This document shows, piece after piece, positions 50,271 through 63,763 of a stretch of DNA of 64,000 bases. The stretch's first letter is position 1; each line of letters begins with the position of its first letter. The DNA is taken from positions 258,997,590 to 259,061,589 of the forward strand of contig OX352773.1 in NCBI GenBank assembly GCA_947095535.1, given 5' to 3'. Under the pieces are notes generated by a model that was not told where the DNA came from, ran no database searches, and saw only the letters and a list, made by a program, of their open reading frames with translations. This DNA comes from Poecilobothrus nobilitatus (taxonomy: Eukaryota > Arthropoda > Insecta > Diptera > Dolichopodidae). Position numbers and translations under genes: made by a program.

Positions 50271-52374
50271 ATTAGTTTTTTAATGCAATTTAATTGATAA
50301 TTTTCAATCCTAGGGAATTTGACAGTAAAACAAAATCCCAAAACATCATTTTTATATCTAAATCTAATATATAATTTAAAATTATTCTTCCAACAATTAT
50401 GTGCTAACTATTTACCATTGATATAGAAATAATATTAACTAAATTGATTTATGATTTTATAATTGGTTATAAAATCCGAGATAATTTCTAGATATTTTTT
50501 TTCGATACGGAAAGCAAGATACCTTTTCAGAAAGTTTTTTTTAAAAGGAAAAAAAATGTTGTTGGAAGTGTTGGTATGAAACAAAAAAAAATTAATTCAA
50601 GTTTCTTTTTCTTAATATATTAGGGATCACCTACGATAACATTCACAATGAATTATCCTAAAAAATACAGCTGTTAGCTATTTCTAAAATTTCTTAGAAA
50701 TTTTCAATTTTGATTTTCTAGATTTTATTTATTTTCATAGCCAACTCTACCCTTTGATTTGATTCATCTGGGTATGTAGTTTAAAAAAATATTAAATTTA
50801 ACTATAATTTGCATAAACCCACAATACAAATTATTTATTTTGTTGAATACATCAATTTAATTAAAAATTGTAATTAAAATTAATTTTTTATTTGAATCAT
50901 TAGACAATATATCAAAAAAAAAAAAAAAAATATTTCTTTAACTTTTTTAAATAAATTTATAATAAAAAATTCAATCAACTTTAACAAAAAAAATATATAT
51001 ATATATATTTTTCTTATTGTTTTTCTAGCAGCCACGCTTTAAGCTAACAAAAAAAAAAATATGTTAAAAGAAAAATCAAATAAATTTTGCATTTATTTAA
51101 TATTGTAACTTTGACATTTTAAAATGTTAATATGCCTTTTTTTTTTATTTTTATATAATTTGACCTTTAACCAATTTTTATTTTTAATAGTCTGATTATT
51201 TTATTTTGTATTTTTCCACAAATAACTAATTAATAAATTAAGTAAGCATATATATACTTAAACATATATTTAATGTATACGTAGGTTTTTTAATTTTCCT
51301 TGAACTTTTAAACCTTTACAAAAACAAAAAAAAAAAAATGAAGGAAGAAAACAAAACAAAAATTTGTTTTCTTTAAAAAATTTAAAATATACATCCCCAA
51401 AAATATGCAATTTTTCTCATTAAAACAAATTTGTATTTTTAAATCCCACAAAAAGAAAAAAAAAAATAAGGGAAAAAACATAATAAAATTATTGATTTAA
51501 TTATGTTTTGCACAAAAAATTTGAAAATATTTAGTTCAAAAAATATGAAATCTAAAAATAATTACTTCAAGTATAGATCGTTTTAATATGACATTATTAC
51601 ATTTGATTTGTTTATTATATCAAAAACCTCCTCTAATAATACCATTATAACTTAAATACTATTATTAATTTATAAATAGTAATATTATTTATTTATTATT
51701 CGATTGCAAGAAGAATTTTTTCATAAAAAAAGAATTACTTTCTCATTAGTAACTCAGTTACATTTTCAGTATAATTTTCTTTTCAATTAAAACTGATAAC
51801 GTCCTGTACAGAATTTGAACCAGCACTTCTTTAGTTAATATTCTATATATACACTTAAAAATTTCTAGGCTACCAATGCTACCAAAGGCTACCAAAAAGT
51901 TATTTTTATAATGTTTAAAAAATATATATTATGTTTAATTTTTAAAAATAAAATGAGAGAAAACAGTAAAATTCTAAAAGTAAAGAAAATTCGCAAGAAA
52001 TTATTCTATTCTAGATAAATCTAATATTGTTAATTTTGTTACCATTTAAAAACATTATTCTTAAAAACTATTTATACATCCCTTATTAAACTATAAAATC
52101 AAAAAACCCAGTAAATTAAAACAAAAATTTTCAAATAGAAAATGAATTTTCTTGCATTCAATATAAATAATAAAGAAAAATGACAACAAAAAAAAAAAAA
52201 TTCTTTTTTTCTCAATATTTTTTTTATTTTTGTTTTTGTTTTTTTTCACAAGTTAAGAGTTAACAGAAATCTTATTAACATATTCTTAAAATTATCAACT
52301 AATATATATCAATATAAATACATAATAATAAAAATGTATAAAAAACAAAAATCATACATATACCTACATATTTC

Positions 52375-52420
<46 letters not shown>

Positions 52421-55390
52421 TCCAACAAAACTTCATATACTTATTAAAATATAAATTGGAATAGAAAAAAAACCTACATACAAAAATGACAGCAAGAGCA
52501 AAAAACAAGATGTAAAAAAAAAAAATGAAAAACGTCAGGATGTGCAAATATGCGCATGTCAAAAAGTTAAAGAAATTTTTTTTTTGTTTTTTTTGTTTGT
52601 TCTTTTCAACTTTTCCCAAAATTCTTCAAAAAAAAAGTTGAAATATTCATGCTCTCTTTTACTCTCACTGTTTCTATATTTATTTCTCTCTTTATCTCTG
52701 TTCTTTACGTATAGCTTTAGGGGATTTTTATAGGCTTTTATTTTTATACATGAAGATTCTGTGCACGTGTGTCAATGTAATTTTTTTTTTTTTTTTTTTT
52801 TTTTTGATATTATAAATTCGAATAGGAAATTAAAAAAAAAAAAACAATCTTACAATAAAATTTGGAATGTGTTGTTTTTTTTTTTTTTTTTGGAAATATT
52901 CACAAAAAATGTGTAGAAAGTGGTGAATTATTTTTACGTTGATAAACGTTATGTTTGTATTTGAAATAAAACATTTTATTTTCTGATTTAAAATAATATT
53001 ATATATAGATGTATGTGTTTATGTTAGTTATATTTTTATTTAAGTACGCACAAATACGATAAAAAAAAAAAAAAACAAAAATCAACTTAATTTTTATTTT
53101 CATTTAGAGAATTAATATTTGATTTTTATTTTGTTTATTGGTATTTGTACTATCTAAATCCCCATCTATACTAAATGAATTTTATTGTAGATTTATAAAT
53201 TTTCTCCTAATTAAAAGAAATTGGTGAATATGCGCTTAAATATCACGTTCATTATTATTTCTGTTGTTGTTGTTTGTTGTTGTTTGTTGTTGCAGATTAA
53301 TGACAGTGACAATTTTTTACCATTGAATATATTTAAAAATTAAAACAATTAAAAACTATTAGTACTTAGTTAATATAAATGTAATAGAAAATTGTGTAAT
53401 AAAATGAAAATTTAAATTAAGAGGATTTTTTTTTTTTTACACAACAACAACAACACAATCAAAACAAATAACATGAAAGGAAAGATAATAAAAACATTTT
53501 CAACCTTCAGAAAATTTTTTTTACTATAATCTTTAATGAAATTTGTATATTATAATTTATATGTATATGTATATCAAAAGCTTTAAATGTTTTTCTTTTT
53601 ATTATAAATTTGAAGCTTTTATTTATTTTTTATTTTTTATATTTTTTTACTGCTTTAAATTATTATAGGTACTCTTTTTATTTTTGAATGTATTTTATTG
53701 TAAAAAATTTTTAGATAATTATATTTTATACAAATTAAAATTTTATAACCTTATAACAGATGGGGTAGTATAAAGAAAATTAAAAAAAAAAAAAAAAATA
53801 TGTATGTATGCGTAAAAAAGTTATTATTATTAATTTTTCACACATACACATACCGATACTACGATTACATTTTAAAATATAATTAAAAATAAAAGCTTTA
53901 GTTATATTTATAAGTTTATTTTACCTAATAATTTATATTAAACCGTTATACATTTAGAGGATTTCAGAACTAAATAGAGCTTTTTTTTTTTATTTTTTGC
54001 TTTTTTATTTTATTCCTATCAAAAAATATATCAAGGCTGTTAGTTAATATGCAAGCAAGTTTATAAATGTGTAACATATATATATACAAAACTTTAAAAT
54101 ACAAAAAAAAAAAAAAAAAAGTTCAGTTTTCTTTATTCAATATGCAATCTTTTTCCTATATATAGAGTTTTCCTGTTAATATTGCATATATATAATATAT
54201 ATGTGTGTATGTATATACATAATAAAATTGATAATATGAAGTAATTAATTTGGTTTGTACATTTTTCAACACTATCTACACTAACTTTTACCAACAATAG
54301 AAACAATCGGATAGGTATTATAAATAATTGAATAAGTTGAATTGGTTAAAATTCGATATCTTATGAAATCAGTTCAGAATTTTGATTAGTTCAGTTCAAA
54401 TTTGATTAGTTCAAATTTAATTCATATAATGCATTTGTTATAAGCACATGATGAATCTCATAATTACTTTTAATTTTCTTGACAACTAAAACTACTGCAT
54501 ATAATTTAACTTACACCTAAATTTACCCCTGTCTATATACAGTTGTAATGAACAATTATTTTCTCTGATTGTATACATTTGTAACGTTATGATAAATGAA
54601 AATATTGAAATAAAGATAATTTTGCAAAAACTCTATTTTTGTGAGTTATAAAAATTAAATTAAAATTTGTATGTGTTTTTGTTTATTACATTTTTTTTTA
54701 CCTTATAGCACAGTTTCAAAAATAAACATGGAAGTATTAAATTATTATTAATTCTTAATTTTAATATAAATGAAAATATTGGTTGAATCTAGTTAAGGTT
54801 TTGTATTTAAAAAGGAAAATTTTAATTGCATTTCAACCATTTTGTGATAAAATATTAGACGTTCTCAATATATTAGCATGTCGCAGTACTCATTTTGTAT
54901 TAAATAAAAATAAATTTCTTGACATATAATATATATAAAAGATATGACAAAAACTTCTTTTTTTTTGTTTTCTACTTTATTAATCACATACTTCCTAAGT
55001 TCCTAACAATACATTATTAAATTTAAATTAAAAATTTTCTATTGATTTTAGAAAATAAATCATAAAATTGGTATATATTTAAATTTAGGTTATCCGATTA
55101 TCCTTATATATATATATATATGTATTTTGTTTTAATTACTATTCTTTTTATGAAAATTTTAAGAATTATTATACACTTGAAAATTAATTTTATGCTATAA
55201 AATTTTGAAAATAAAAAACCATTATTCTAATCGCTTTCATCTTAAATGGCACAGAAGTCAATGAATAAAATTGACCCATAAAAAATGTATGTAATAATTA
55301 AATATATTTCAAAAAACGTTAATCATATGTCATAATTTTATGTTAATTTTTTTATAAGTATTTATAAATTTTATCAAGGATTTCTATATA
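50271..55390. other. AT-rich flank, nothing recognised
   Basis: Homopolymers, TA repeats (notably 52376-52420) and a TTGTTGTTG tract near 53265-53295. The ORF on the minus strand at 52299-52619 is a read-through of the TA repeat (alternating Ile-Tyr) and is rejected. Confidence 0.5.
52376..52420. repeat. TA microsatellite
   Basis: About 45 bases of TA repeat with one TG interruption near the end. Confidence 0.95.
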
Positions 55391-55590
55391 CAGGGTGGCT
55401 CAAGATAAGTTGTATATTTTATGCTTTTTTTTCAAATAAATAAATTTTTTTCATAAAAACCCGTTATAAATGTATTCTAAATTTCTTACCACTTTAATTT
55501 ATATTATTACATTTTATATGATATAGTATACTGTTTTCGAGATAATTCATTCCTCTATGCTCTATGTGAAACTTATTGTGAAACACTCTG
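55391..55590. mobile_element. 200-bp TA-flanked MITE
   Basis: The left end CAGGGTGGCTCAAGATAAGT and the right end read inward CAGAGTGTTTCACAATAAGT are imperfect inverted repeats. TA flanks both sides (55389-55390, 55591-55592). There is no coding capacity. The CAGGGTG start is shared with the element at 38887, but the interior differs. Confidence 0.75.
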
Positions 55591-55592
55591 TA

Positions 55593-56659
55593 GAATCAAC
55601 TATCAAATAAACCTAATAATCTTAATTGCGCACACGTATAATAGCTTTAAATTATTAAGATATAATTGTAATCCAAAACAAAAAAAAAACATTTTATTCA
55701 ACAAAATTTCAGTTTTCAGTAATTTCATCATTAATTCTGGTAAAAACTTAAAGTTTTTGTTTTTTTTTTTTTTAAATAATAAAAGAAAATCACTTTTTCG
55801 CTGAAAAAACAGTAACGAGTAGCTGTTCGTTCATTCGATAGTTCATCATTAATTTACACTCATTATAACTATTAATAGGTGAAAACAGAGCAAAACATTT
55901 AAAAAGAAAGCAAATTGTCCATGTAATTAATTTAAGCTGAAGAATTTACTTAAAATAATAATATTATATTCATCATTTTCTACAATGAAAAGAGTTAAAA
56001 ACAGATTAAGAAAACTGGTTTATAATATTTTAAAATTTTTTATATATCGCATATAAAATATTATAAATAGATAATAAATCAATATTCTAAAATCCGTCTT
56101 ATAATTAATTTATATTTTATATCATCGTAAAAAAAAAAAAATTTGCATTCATTGAAAAACCATATAATTTTTTTTCGATTTCGAAATGATTTCTTCTACA
56201 TCAATTTTAAAAGTTTATGAATATATATATATATATTTTTTTTTAAGTAAAACATTTTTCACATATTAAATATTTAAACAAATGACATAAAAAAAAAAAT
56301 TAAAATTCAAAAATCTATGAAATATACGCTTTTTTAAATACCAACATAAAAAATTCAAGATTTAAAAAAAAAAATATTCATAAAATACAAATTTTATAGT
56401 CAAAAAATCAAAAATACAAGAAAATCTTTCTCGGCAATATAATATACATAATTCATATTTATCATAAGAAATGAAATTTTTGTGCATCTTGCATTTTTAA
56501 CATTCATTATATATTTAACATTCTTCAAATTTTAAACATAAAAGAAAATTCTCATTATAAATTCTGTAAATACAGTAGGCAACATAACAAAACAAAACCT
56601 AAATTTTCTCAAAAACAAAAAAAAATAAAAAATGGTTGAAAATTAGTTTAGATGTTAAT
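55593..56659. other. AT-rich flank, nothing recognised
   Basis: AT-rich sequence with A and T runs; no gene, RNA or transposon end was seen. Confidence 0.5.
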
Positions 56660-56880
56660 TTCACTTTACCATATATCCATAACGGTAAATTTAAATAACT
56701 TATTTTTGACTTAATTTTATATAGCTTAAGAAATTTTATTGTTTTACGTTTTCAGATAAAAAAAATATACAGTAGAAGTTGAGTTATAATTATTTGAACA
56801 TAGCTTTAGGGAGCTGAACAGCAACGATGTTTACATTTTATATTATAGATTTTAAACAGACATACGGACAATGAAATAAT
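56660..56880 (+). repeat. Fragment of the 24765 dispersed repeat family
   Basis: It contains CATAACGGTAAATTTAAATA, a CGTTTTCAGAT block and TTTTAAACAGACATACGGAC, in the same order as the 25532-25850 stretch but shortened. Confidence 0.6.
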
Positions 56881-56959
56881 TATTATTAAAATATGGTTGT
56901 TATTTATATTATATTTGTTTAAATTTTTATAATTATTTTTATTTTATTAAACAACGGAA

Positions 56960-57910
56960 ATGAAAGACTGCAATTGCACACTTAGGACAGTTTAGATCCA
57001 TTGCAATAGCCTATATCAATTCACTTCCTAATTAAACCACTGAAAGTTTATTAAAAAACGCTGTAAATCCATTAAGTACACCTACGACAAATCGAAAAGG
57101 TTTTTTAAGAATAATTCTCCTAGAAATTTTCTTCTTTTTAGAGCAAGAGCCACACATTCACATAATCTTCTTCTTCATTTTTACAGCTTTTGCAAAAGTC
57201 ATATGAGGGAAGTCACCTTTAGGCATTTCTGTGGTCCGTTAAAACTCCCATTACATTACCGATAATACTGCGATAGAGATTAGAATTTCGTTAATCGTTT
57301 TTAAGATTTAACATAGGCCAAGTCTGTTTGGTCATAGCGCAAGTTTGAATAGAAAATCACCTACGATTTGTGAGTATATTGACTTGTTGTTGAAATCAAT
57401 ATTTACAGTTTATAGTATGAACCTGAAGCAAAGGAGTTCCTCTTGAAGTTTTGTACCGCTTCTAGCGAGTTTATCAGATCTACAATTACCTAAAAAGCCA
57501 CTATGTTCGGGTACCCCGATAAGATATATATTTAAAACTTTATAATTTAAGGATGACACGCAGTTTCTGACAATCGTTAAGCTAATCGTATAGAATTCCA
57601 TAGCCTTAATGCCAGTTTGACTAACAGTGAAAATATAAACTTTCCTACAGTGGAGAGCAAGTTTATTTTCATTTAATGCAATGCTTAAATTATGGTAGCT
57701 TTTCAACATCAAAAATGCTATAATAGTCCGGCATACGAAAGTTAGATTAACATTTTTAGACAATAGGAGAGACCCCAGATCGACTTTGCTGTCCACCAAC
57801 TTAAAACAATCTCTATATAGCTGAATAATGTCTTTGTTCAGGAAGAATTTCTTACCATGCTTATTCTGCTAGTGATGTAGGTGCGGAAATTATTCTTGAA
57901 CTATATAGCA
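56960..57910 (-). pseudogene. LINE 3' fragment with inactivated RNase H
   Basis: The longest piece is a 129-codon reading (57799-57410, minus) that looks like LINE-type ribonuclease H: VDSKVDLGS where a DGSK-type first catalytic Asp is expected, VYIFTVSQTGIKAMEFYT where TDSQ is usual (the Asp is now Val), and GVPEHSGFLGNCRSDKLARS resembling the WVPGHSG..GNE.AD.LA block. Downstream, in shifted frames, are GVLTGHRNA (57250-57220), a CKSCKNEEE-like cluster near 57185 and CVALALKRRKFLGE near 57140, the usual zinc-knuckle and C-terminal tail. Frameshifts, stops and the lost Asp make it a relic. The clade is probably I/LOA-like. It may be the same family as 29590-30245. Confidence 0.8.
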
Positions 57911-58549
57911 GGTAAAGCGTAATCAAGATTAAGAGGATAAAAGTGGAGTTTCACAAATTATATCACACTAAAGTTTTTAAAAACATTTTTGAAAATCGTT
58001 TAAATATTAAAACAAATACAAATATTTGAATTTCAATTAAATTCTGCTCATGAAGCAAAAATAAAAACCAAAATACATTGAAAATTATTATAAAATATGT
58101 CATTTAATTTTTATTTACATAATTCTTTTAATGTTTCATAAAATTTGTATGTAATAAATATATCGTAACTAAATGATAAATAAAAACAAACATTACAAAA
58201 TGGGTTCAATAAAAGATAGAAAAAAAATAGCATTAAATAAATATTATTCCTAAGACATTAAAGAAATTTACAATTTCAATATAATTTATGAAACAAGAAA
58301 TAAAAGAATTCAAAATATAAAATATTTATATTTATATTTTACTTACAAGAGCTGAATAAAAATACAAATGAGCTCATCAATTATTTTAATGTGCAAAATT
58401 TTTAAAATATATGTCAAATACTTTACTGAATGAAACAAGGCAGGATCTAAAACGAAACGTTTTTACAAGCGTAGATACATTTTCAAAAAGTCAAACAAAA
58501 TTTGTAATTTTTTAAGTGTCTAACAATAAATAATTTTAATTCTTAAAGA
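57911..58549. other. AT-rich flank, nothing recognised
   Basis: AT-rich sequence without recognisable gene or repeat boundary. Confidence 0.5.
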
Positions 58550-58985
58550 TCTTCCTTCTCTAAAAATTTCTGACTATCGCTATCTTTCTGTTCTAGAAAT
58601 TTCTGAAAAGCGTTTCGGAGTTACAAAAAAAAATCAAATTATTGAAAAATTTTGTTTTCACATAACGGTAACTTTATATTGATTTCTAAAGCTTAAAGAA
58701 ATCACTGTTTTTAGATTGAGAGAATGTTAAGCAAAACTTAAAATTAAACATTTGAAAAAGAGGCTTTTTCCAACTTTGAAGGGCTGTAGCTTCGTATTAT
58801 TAGGTAAGACTATAAATAAAAATGGTTTTCTACAACAATAATTTTTTTAAGAGACCTATCCATAGTTAAAATAAACTGTAAATAGTTACCCATAGTTAAA
58901 ATAAACGATAGAAATAAATACTGTATTAAAACCTTATAAACAAACGGACGGACAGACAGAGTGAAATTAATAAGCAAATTTTACA
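58550..58985 (+). repeat. Copy of the 24765 dispersed repeat family
   Basis: It shares CACATAACGGTAACTTTA, GAAGGGCTGTAGCTTCGTA, GAGACCTATCCATAGTTAAA and a 3' end with AAACGGACGGACAGACAGAG then GAAATTAATAAGCAAATTTT. A 20-bp internal duplication (CCATAGTTAAAATAAAC) is present. Its word CTATCTTTCTGTTCTAGAAA is repeated at about 59926-59945. Confidence 0.75.
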
Positions 58986-60551
58986 AAAAAAAAAAAAAAA
59001 ATTATCAAAAAAAGGTAAAAATCAGATTTTAAATGTTATTCAAATCTTTACCAAAAATTGCAAACAATGTTTTATTGCAAAATTCACAAAAAAATTTTCA
59101 TTAGTAAATTAAAAATCAACATTTTTCGCTTAAAGTATCTATACACAATCAATCAAAGCTCTAATAAAATAATTACAATAGAAATGTATGGTTTTATATC
59201 AAAAATTAAAATTTAGAATTAATTAAAAATTTTTAAAATAAATTTTCCAAAAAACAAAAATAAAATTTCCTTATGAAATTTAGATCTTGATTTAACAAAA
59301 ATATTTTGTCCCCATTAAATTAAATCAAAATATGTCAAATTATACTGAATTAGAGTATGCCTTTAAAATATTTAAAGAATTTAAATTCCAATTTAAAATC
59401 AATGATTACAGATCAGAAACCCTAATTACAGATATCCCAAATATCAGATTATATTTCAAATAAAAACTCATCAAATTTTCACCAACACATTTCTAGGTCT
59501 GATAATACAAAACTAGTAAAATTTAAATTATAACAAACAAAAATGAAAAATTGCATTCTTTTTTTATTAAGAGAAAATAAAATAAATAATTTTACTTCCC
59601 ACCCATTTTCTTTTATATTATTAATTTCACAGATAAACTTAATATTCTTACCTAATTTTCTATTTCTTAAACATTTTTCGTTATATTTTTTTTTTTTTCA
59701 CTTTTTATTATTACTATTGTTATTTTTTGCCGGAACTTGACCATTTTTAAATTGCATACAATATTGGTCATGTACTCGTATTACATTAAATAGAGTATTA
59801 CAGGAAAACAACCATTTAATATTTCTGATAAGAAAACTGCAACAAAAAAAAAAAAAAATTTAACCTGAATTGAATTTGCAATTGAGAACATCATATAATT
59901 GCTAACATACATTATATTATATTGCTATCTTTCTGTTCTAGAAATTTCTTTTTCTTAAAATTGAAAAATTTTCATCAAAAAAATAACAAAATAACAAAAA
60001 AAAAAATTAAACGATTTTTTTTGTAATTTGGCAGCGGTTCAAAGATACAAAAAAATAAGGACATATTTTTTTTACCCATCCTTTTTAGAGAAAAATCAGT
60101 TAAGTGTTAAAATTATAATAAAAAATGTTAAATTTAAATTAATAATTGGAAAAAAAAAATGAAAAGGAAAACAAGTTTCGAAAATTTACAAAAAAAAAAA
60201 AAATGTTCTCCTGAAAGTATGCAAAAAAGTGCTATACTGCAAATATTTTTACTATGATTTTTTATTTTTAATTAAAACAAAATTTTGGACATAGATTAGA
60301 AAATATTTAACAAAAACTCGGGATTTTTCATTTCGGGACATTTCATTAGAATGTGGTTATAATACTATTAATAATATTATACAGTTATTTATATATGTAT
60401 ATTGTTTCGAAACCTATTGATTGAAAGTTTATCGGTCAATTTAAAAAGACGCCAATGGTTAGAAAAATTTTTTTTTCTATATTATTAGAATGCTTTGTAG
60501 ACAATATTCTTAAATCAATTTAAAATACATATATTAATTCAATCAAAATTC
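58986..60551. other. AT-rich flank, nothing recognised
   Basis: Apart from the short duplicated word near 59926, no element was seen. The open reading 59543-59740 is a hydrophobic Phe/Leu-rich chance frame. Confidence 0.45.
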
Positions 60552-60559
60552 AATTAAAT

Positions 60560-61174
60560 CATCGGTTTTTAAACAGTGGGCCGCGGACTCTTTTTGGTCG
60601 TGGTCCGCGATGAAAAAAATGATTAATGTAAATAAAAATACTAAATATGTTGTTAAAATTAGTTTCAATGTTAGTAATAAAAAAAAAATTATTTTGTTTT
60701 TATTCCTTCAATAATTATTATTGAAATTTTCAAAATATGAAAATATTTTTTGAAAAATCATTAAATTTGAATAAAATCTAGTAGCCCGATCATTATATAA
60801 TATATAACTGACTATAGGGGCCCTGTAATTTCAAAGAGACAGTTTATAAATTTATATCATATATGTATGTATACACTTTATAAATATTTAAATTTAACGG
60901 TTTTAAAGAATATTCAAAATAAAAACAATCAAACCAAAGCAATCTATGAAAGTAAAATTTATAAAACTAAAATTTCAATCAATTTCATTCATCATAATAT
61001 TTTCAATGCATATGTATAAAGATGAATGATGATATTTTATCAATTTTTAAATTTGTTTTGCAATATTTTATTTTTTGTTATACCGAATTCGGTATAACAA
61101 AATTTATTCGGTGGTCCGCAGATTTCAGATTTTTTAATCCGTGGCACGCGAAGTATAAAGTTTAAGAACCGCTG
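60560..61174. mobile_element. Non-autonomous hAT-type element with perfect 8-bp target duplication
   Basis: The left end CATCGGTTTTTAAACAGTGG (CAG-type end with one change) and the right end read inward CAGCGGTTCTTAAACTTTAT are the usual hAT termini. Both carry a subterminal GGTCCGCG/CGGACC-type word (GTGGTCCGCGATG and TGCGGACCACC). The 8-bp direct repeat AATTAAAT abuts both ends (60552-60559 and 61175-61182). The 615-bp interior has no transposase frame. Confidence 0.9.
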
Positions 61175-61182
61175 AATTAAAT

Positions 61183-61729
61183 AACTAACACAAATATTTC
61201 TAAATTATCGCTATAAAAATTTAATAAGGAGTATACAAAAGGTTATTAACAGAAATTTAGCCACAGCACATTTTCAAAAAGCCAATAAAAGGTATTCTAG
61301 CAATTGTAACTATTTTGACATTATAATTTTTAATTTTTCTTATGATTTTTTCTATAATATGAAGAAAATTATAAAAAAAATTAAAGAGACTTTCTTCAAT
61401 TTTAAGCAAAAAAAAAAACTGTTAACGTATTAAAAATATAATGTTTTGGCTTACATTTTTTTACTTCAATTTTCACGAAGGTTATGAGTATAAATGACAT
61501 ATAAATAAAAAAAAAATTAAATCTAAATCAAAATCTTAATTTATATTATACTTTTACAATATATCATTTAATAATTTTTATGCTATTATCTAAAATTTAA
61601 AAACTATATGTAATTTGGATTAAAGAAAACTGTGAAGTTCTTAAAAAAAAATTTATCAACATAATTTTAAACGTTTTATGATATCAGTAAAATTTAGTGA
61701 ATATTTTAAATATATTCACTATATTTTTG
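61183..61729. other. AT-rich flank, nothing recognised
   Basis: AT-rich sequence with no recognisable feature. Confidence 0.5.
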
Positions 61730-62060
61730 ACTGCAGCTTGCAGATGCAAAACTACAGGATAACTAGCATCTTGTGACCGGATATTGAATACCAATTGTTG
61801 AGCTTAGACCACTTCTCTACATCTGGCCCAGTGTATCAAGAAAAAGGAAGAAATATCTTGATAGTTTCTTTTTGTAAAATTTAGGTGAAATCTCTGACAT
61901 GAATCTGAAAAACTTTCAAAGCTTCTTCTGTCAAAGTGGTATCATCGAGGCATAAATATGGGGAAATGTAACACCAACTCAAGGAAAATAGGATTTTCTA
62001 CGTTGTTGAAGGTGCGGACAACCTTGATTCTAATGATTATTGATGCGTTAGCTCAGCTTT
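61730..62060. other. Unassigned block of near-normal base composition
   Basis: It stands out from its flanks by composition (words such as CCACTTCTCTACATCTGGCC and GTTGAAGGTGCGGACAACCT). All frames are broken within a few dozen codons, and no domain was recognised on either strand. It is probably an old transposon fragment. Confidence 0.4.
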
Positions 62061-62471
62061 CGTCAATAATAACAATAAAAAAATCATATTGATATTATTG
62101 AATAATTTAAATATTTAAATTTCGTTTATACTAAAACCAGAACAAACAATATAATTGAGAAAAATTGACATAAACAAAAGAATCGCAATTACAAAAAACT
62201 TGTAAACTTCAATAAGTAAAGCATATATTTTTCCTAATTCTTTTGAATGTATGAAATATTTTTAGGATTTGTGTTAATTTTGATGATCTTATAAAGGATT
62301 GGTTTAATTTTTTTTATTTTATTTTTAAAATAATAAATAAAATTATTTGGATAACATTATAGTATTAAAAAAAAATTTTTTAAATTTTTATTATTAAATA
62401 AATTAAAATATATAATAAATTAACAACATAAGACATATAAATCATATAAACAAACAGAAAATAAAAAAAAT

Positions 62472-62903
62472 TTTGAATCTTTGGTCACTTCTATTATCAG
62501 TGACAATGACAATGAAGCAGCAGATGAAAATGCAAAAAAAAAAGCAGTTAAAGAACTATTAGAAAAAGTCTTATCGTTGGCTTTAAATTAAATTAAAAAC
62601 GATATAAATGATTTAAACAATAAACTAAAACAAATAAGTAAAGAACAATATAGTAACTCTCTAATCAAAATGTTAAACTCCGACATTAAAAACATAGACT
62701 ATAAAAACATGAATAAACTTGAAAGAAAAATATGTATTAAGATTATGAGGATAAGACTAGAAAAAATGTTGGCGACCCATAAATATCTTATCAAGAAATT
62801 AAACTCTCTCTGTTTCGTATTTTATCATCAAACGCTTACTATTAGTCATATTATTCTAGATAGATATATAGATATTATTCTAGATATCATTAAAAGAACT
62901 TAA
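62472..62903 (+). pseudogene. Lysine-rich broken reading frame, unrecognised
   Basis: One frame runs 144 codons with a single internal stop (TAA, 62589-62591). The first part includes SDNDNEAADENAKKKAVKEL and ends LEKVLSLALN; after the stop the same frame continues with a helix-like, Lys/Asn/Ile/Leu-rich stretch (NDINDLNNKLKQISKEQYSN) and ends at TAA before 62904. An ATG at 62670 opens the last 77 codons. Ten A residues (62534-62543) keep frame. No signal peptide, domain or homologue was recognised and no splice junction is evident. It may be a fragment of a decayed gene; coding by chance in AT-rich DNA is possible. Confidence 0.35.
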
Positions 62904-63763
62904 ATGTCAACATAAAGCTGATATCAAAAAAATTCGAAAAAGGTTTGAAGTATTTGACATCTAGGACAGTCTTTAAAGATGAAAAATAATTTTAGGATAG
63001 CTGTAAAAAAAATAAGTAGAAGTTTATATTTTTACTAAAAACAATAATTTTTACTATGAGATAAAGAACAAAACTTTAATCATAACCTAAAAAAAAATTA
63101 AAATATTTTTATGCAAACAACCACACTCGAGAGGGAACGGTTGGAAATTTTCCCGTCATATATTTTTATATGACAAGAATTAATAAATAATAAATATAAT
63201 AATAATATACCTATATATATTCAAATTTATTACTTAACTTACTGAGAACAATCGTTATTTATTAGACAAAAAAAAAAAATATCATATTTATATTAAATCT
63301 AAAAAATGTTTTTTTTTTTTTTTCTATTTTTTTTGAAGAATATTTAAATTTCATTTTCTTAACACTATAAAAATTTTTATATATGTAAATAAATACTAAT
63401 CTTTTTATGTTATCAAATAATTGCATATAAATGTAAATATTAAAAAAAAAAAAACAAAAAAAAAAATTTAAATTAAATTAATTAAAAAAAAAATTAAAAT
63501 TTTTATTAAATTAAATAAAAAAAAAAAAAATAATAATAATAATATTAATAAAAATAATTCTTTACATTATATTTATAATTTGAAATATACATTGGACGAA
63601 TTTTTTGAATTTGTATTAATATTTTTTGTTCTTGCAGAGTTTATACAATTAAATGATTTATTTAATTTACAGTGCTTTTTTTGTTTTTATTAATTTTATT
63701 ATATATTTATATGTATATTATAACCTAATAAATAAAAGAATTAACTATATTATTTTCGGAAAC
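62904..63763. other. AT-rich flank, nothing recognised
   Basis: A/T homopolymers and AAT/ATT repeats (63440-63560) only. Confidence 0.5.

Noticed and set aside
52299..52619. 106-codon minus-strand open reading
   Set aside because: Its alternating Ile-Tyr stretch is a translation of the TA microsatellite, and the rest is from A and T runs.
62670..62903. Independent 77-codon gene from the ATG at 62670
   Set aside because: The same frame extends 66 codons upstream past a single TAA, so it is better described as the end of a broken frame.
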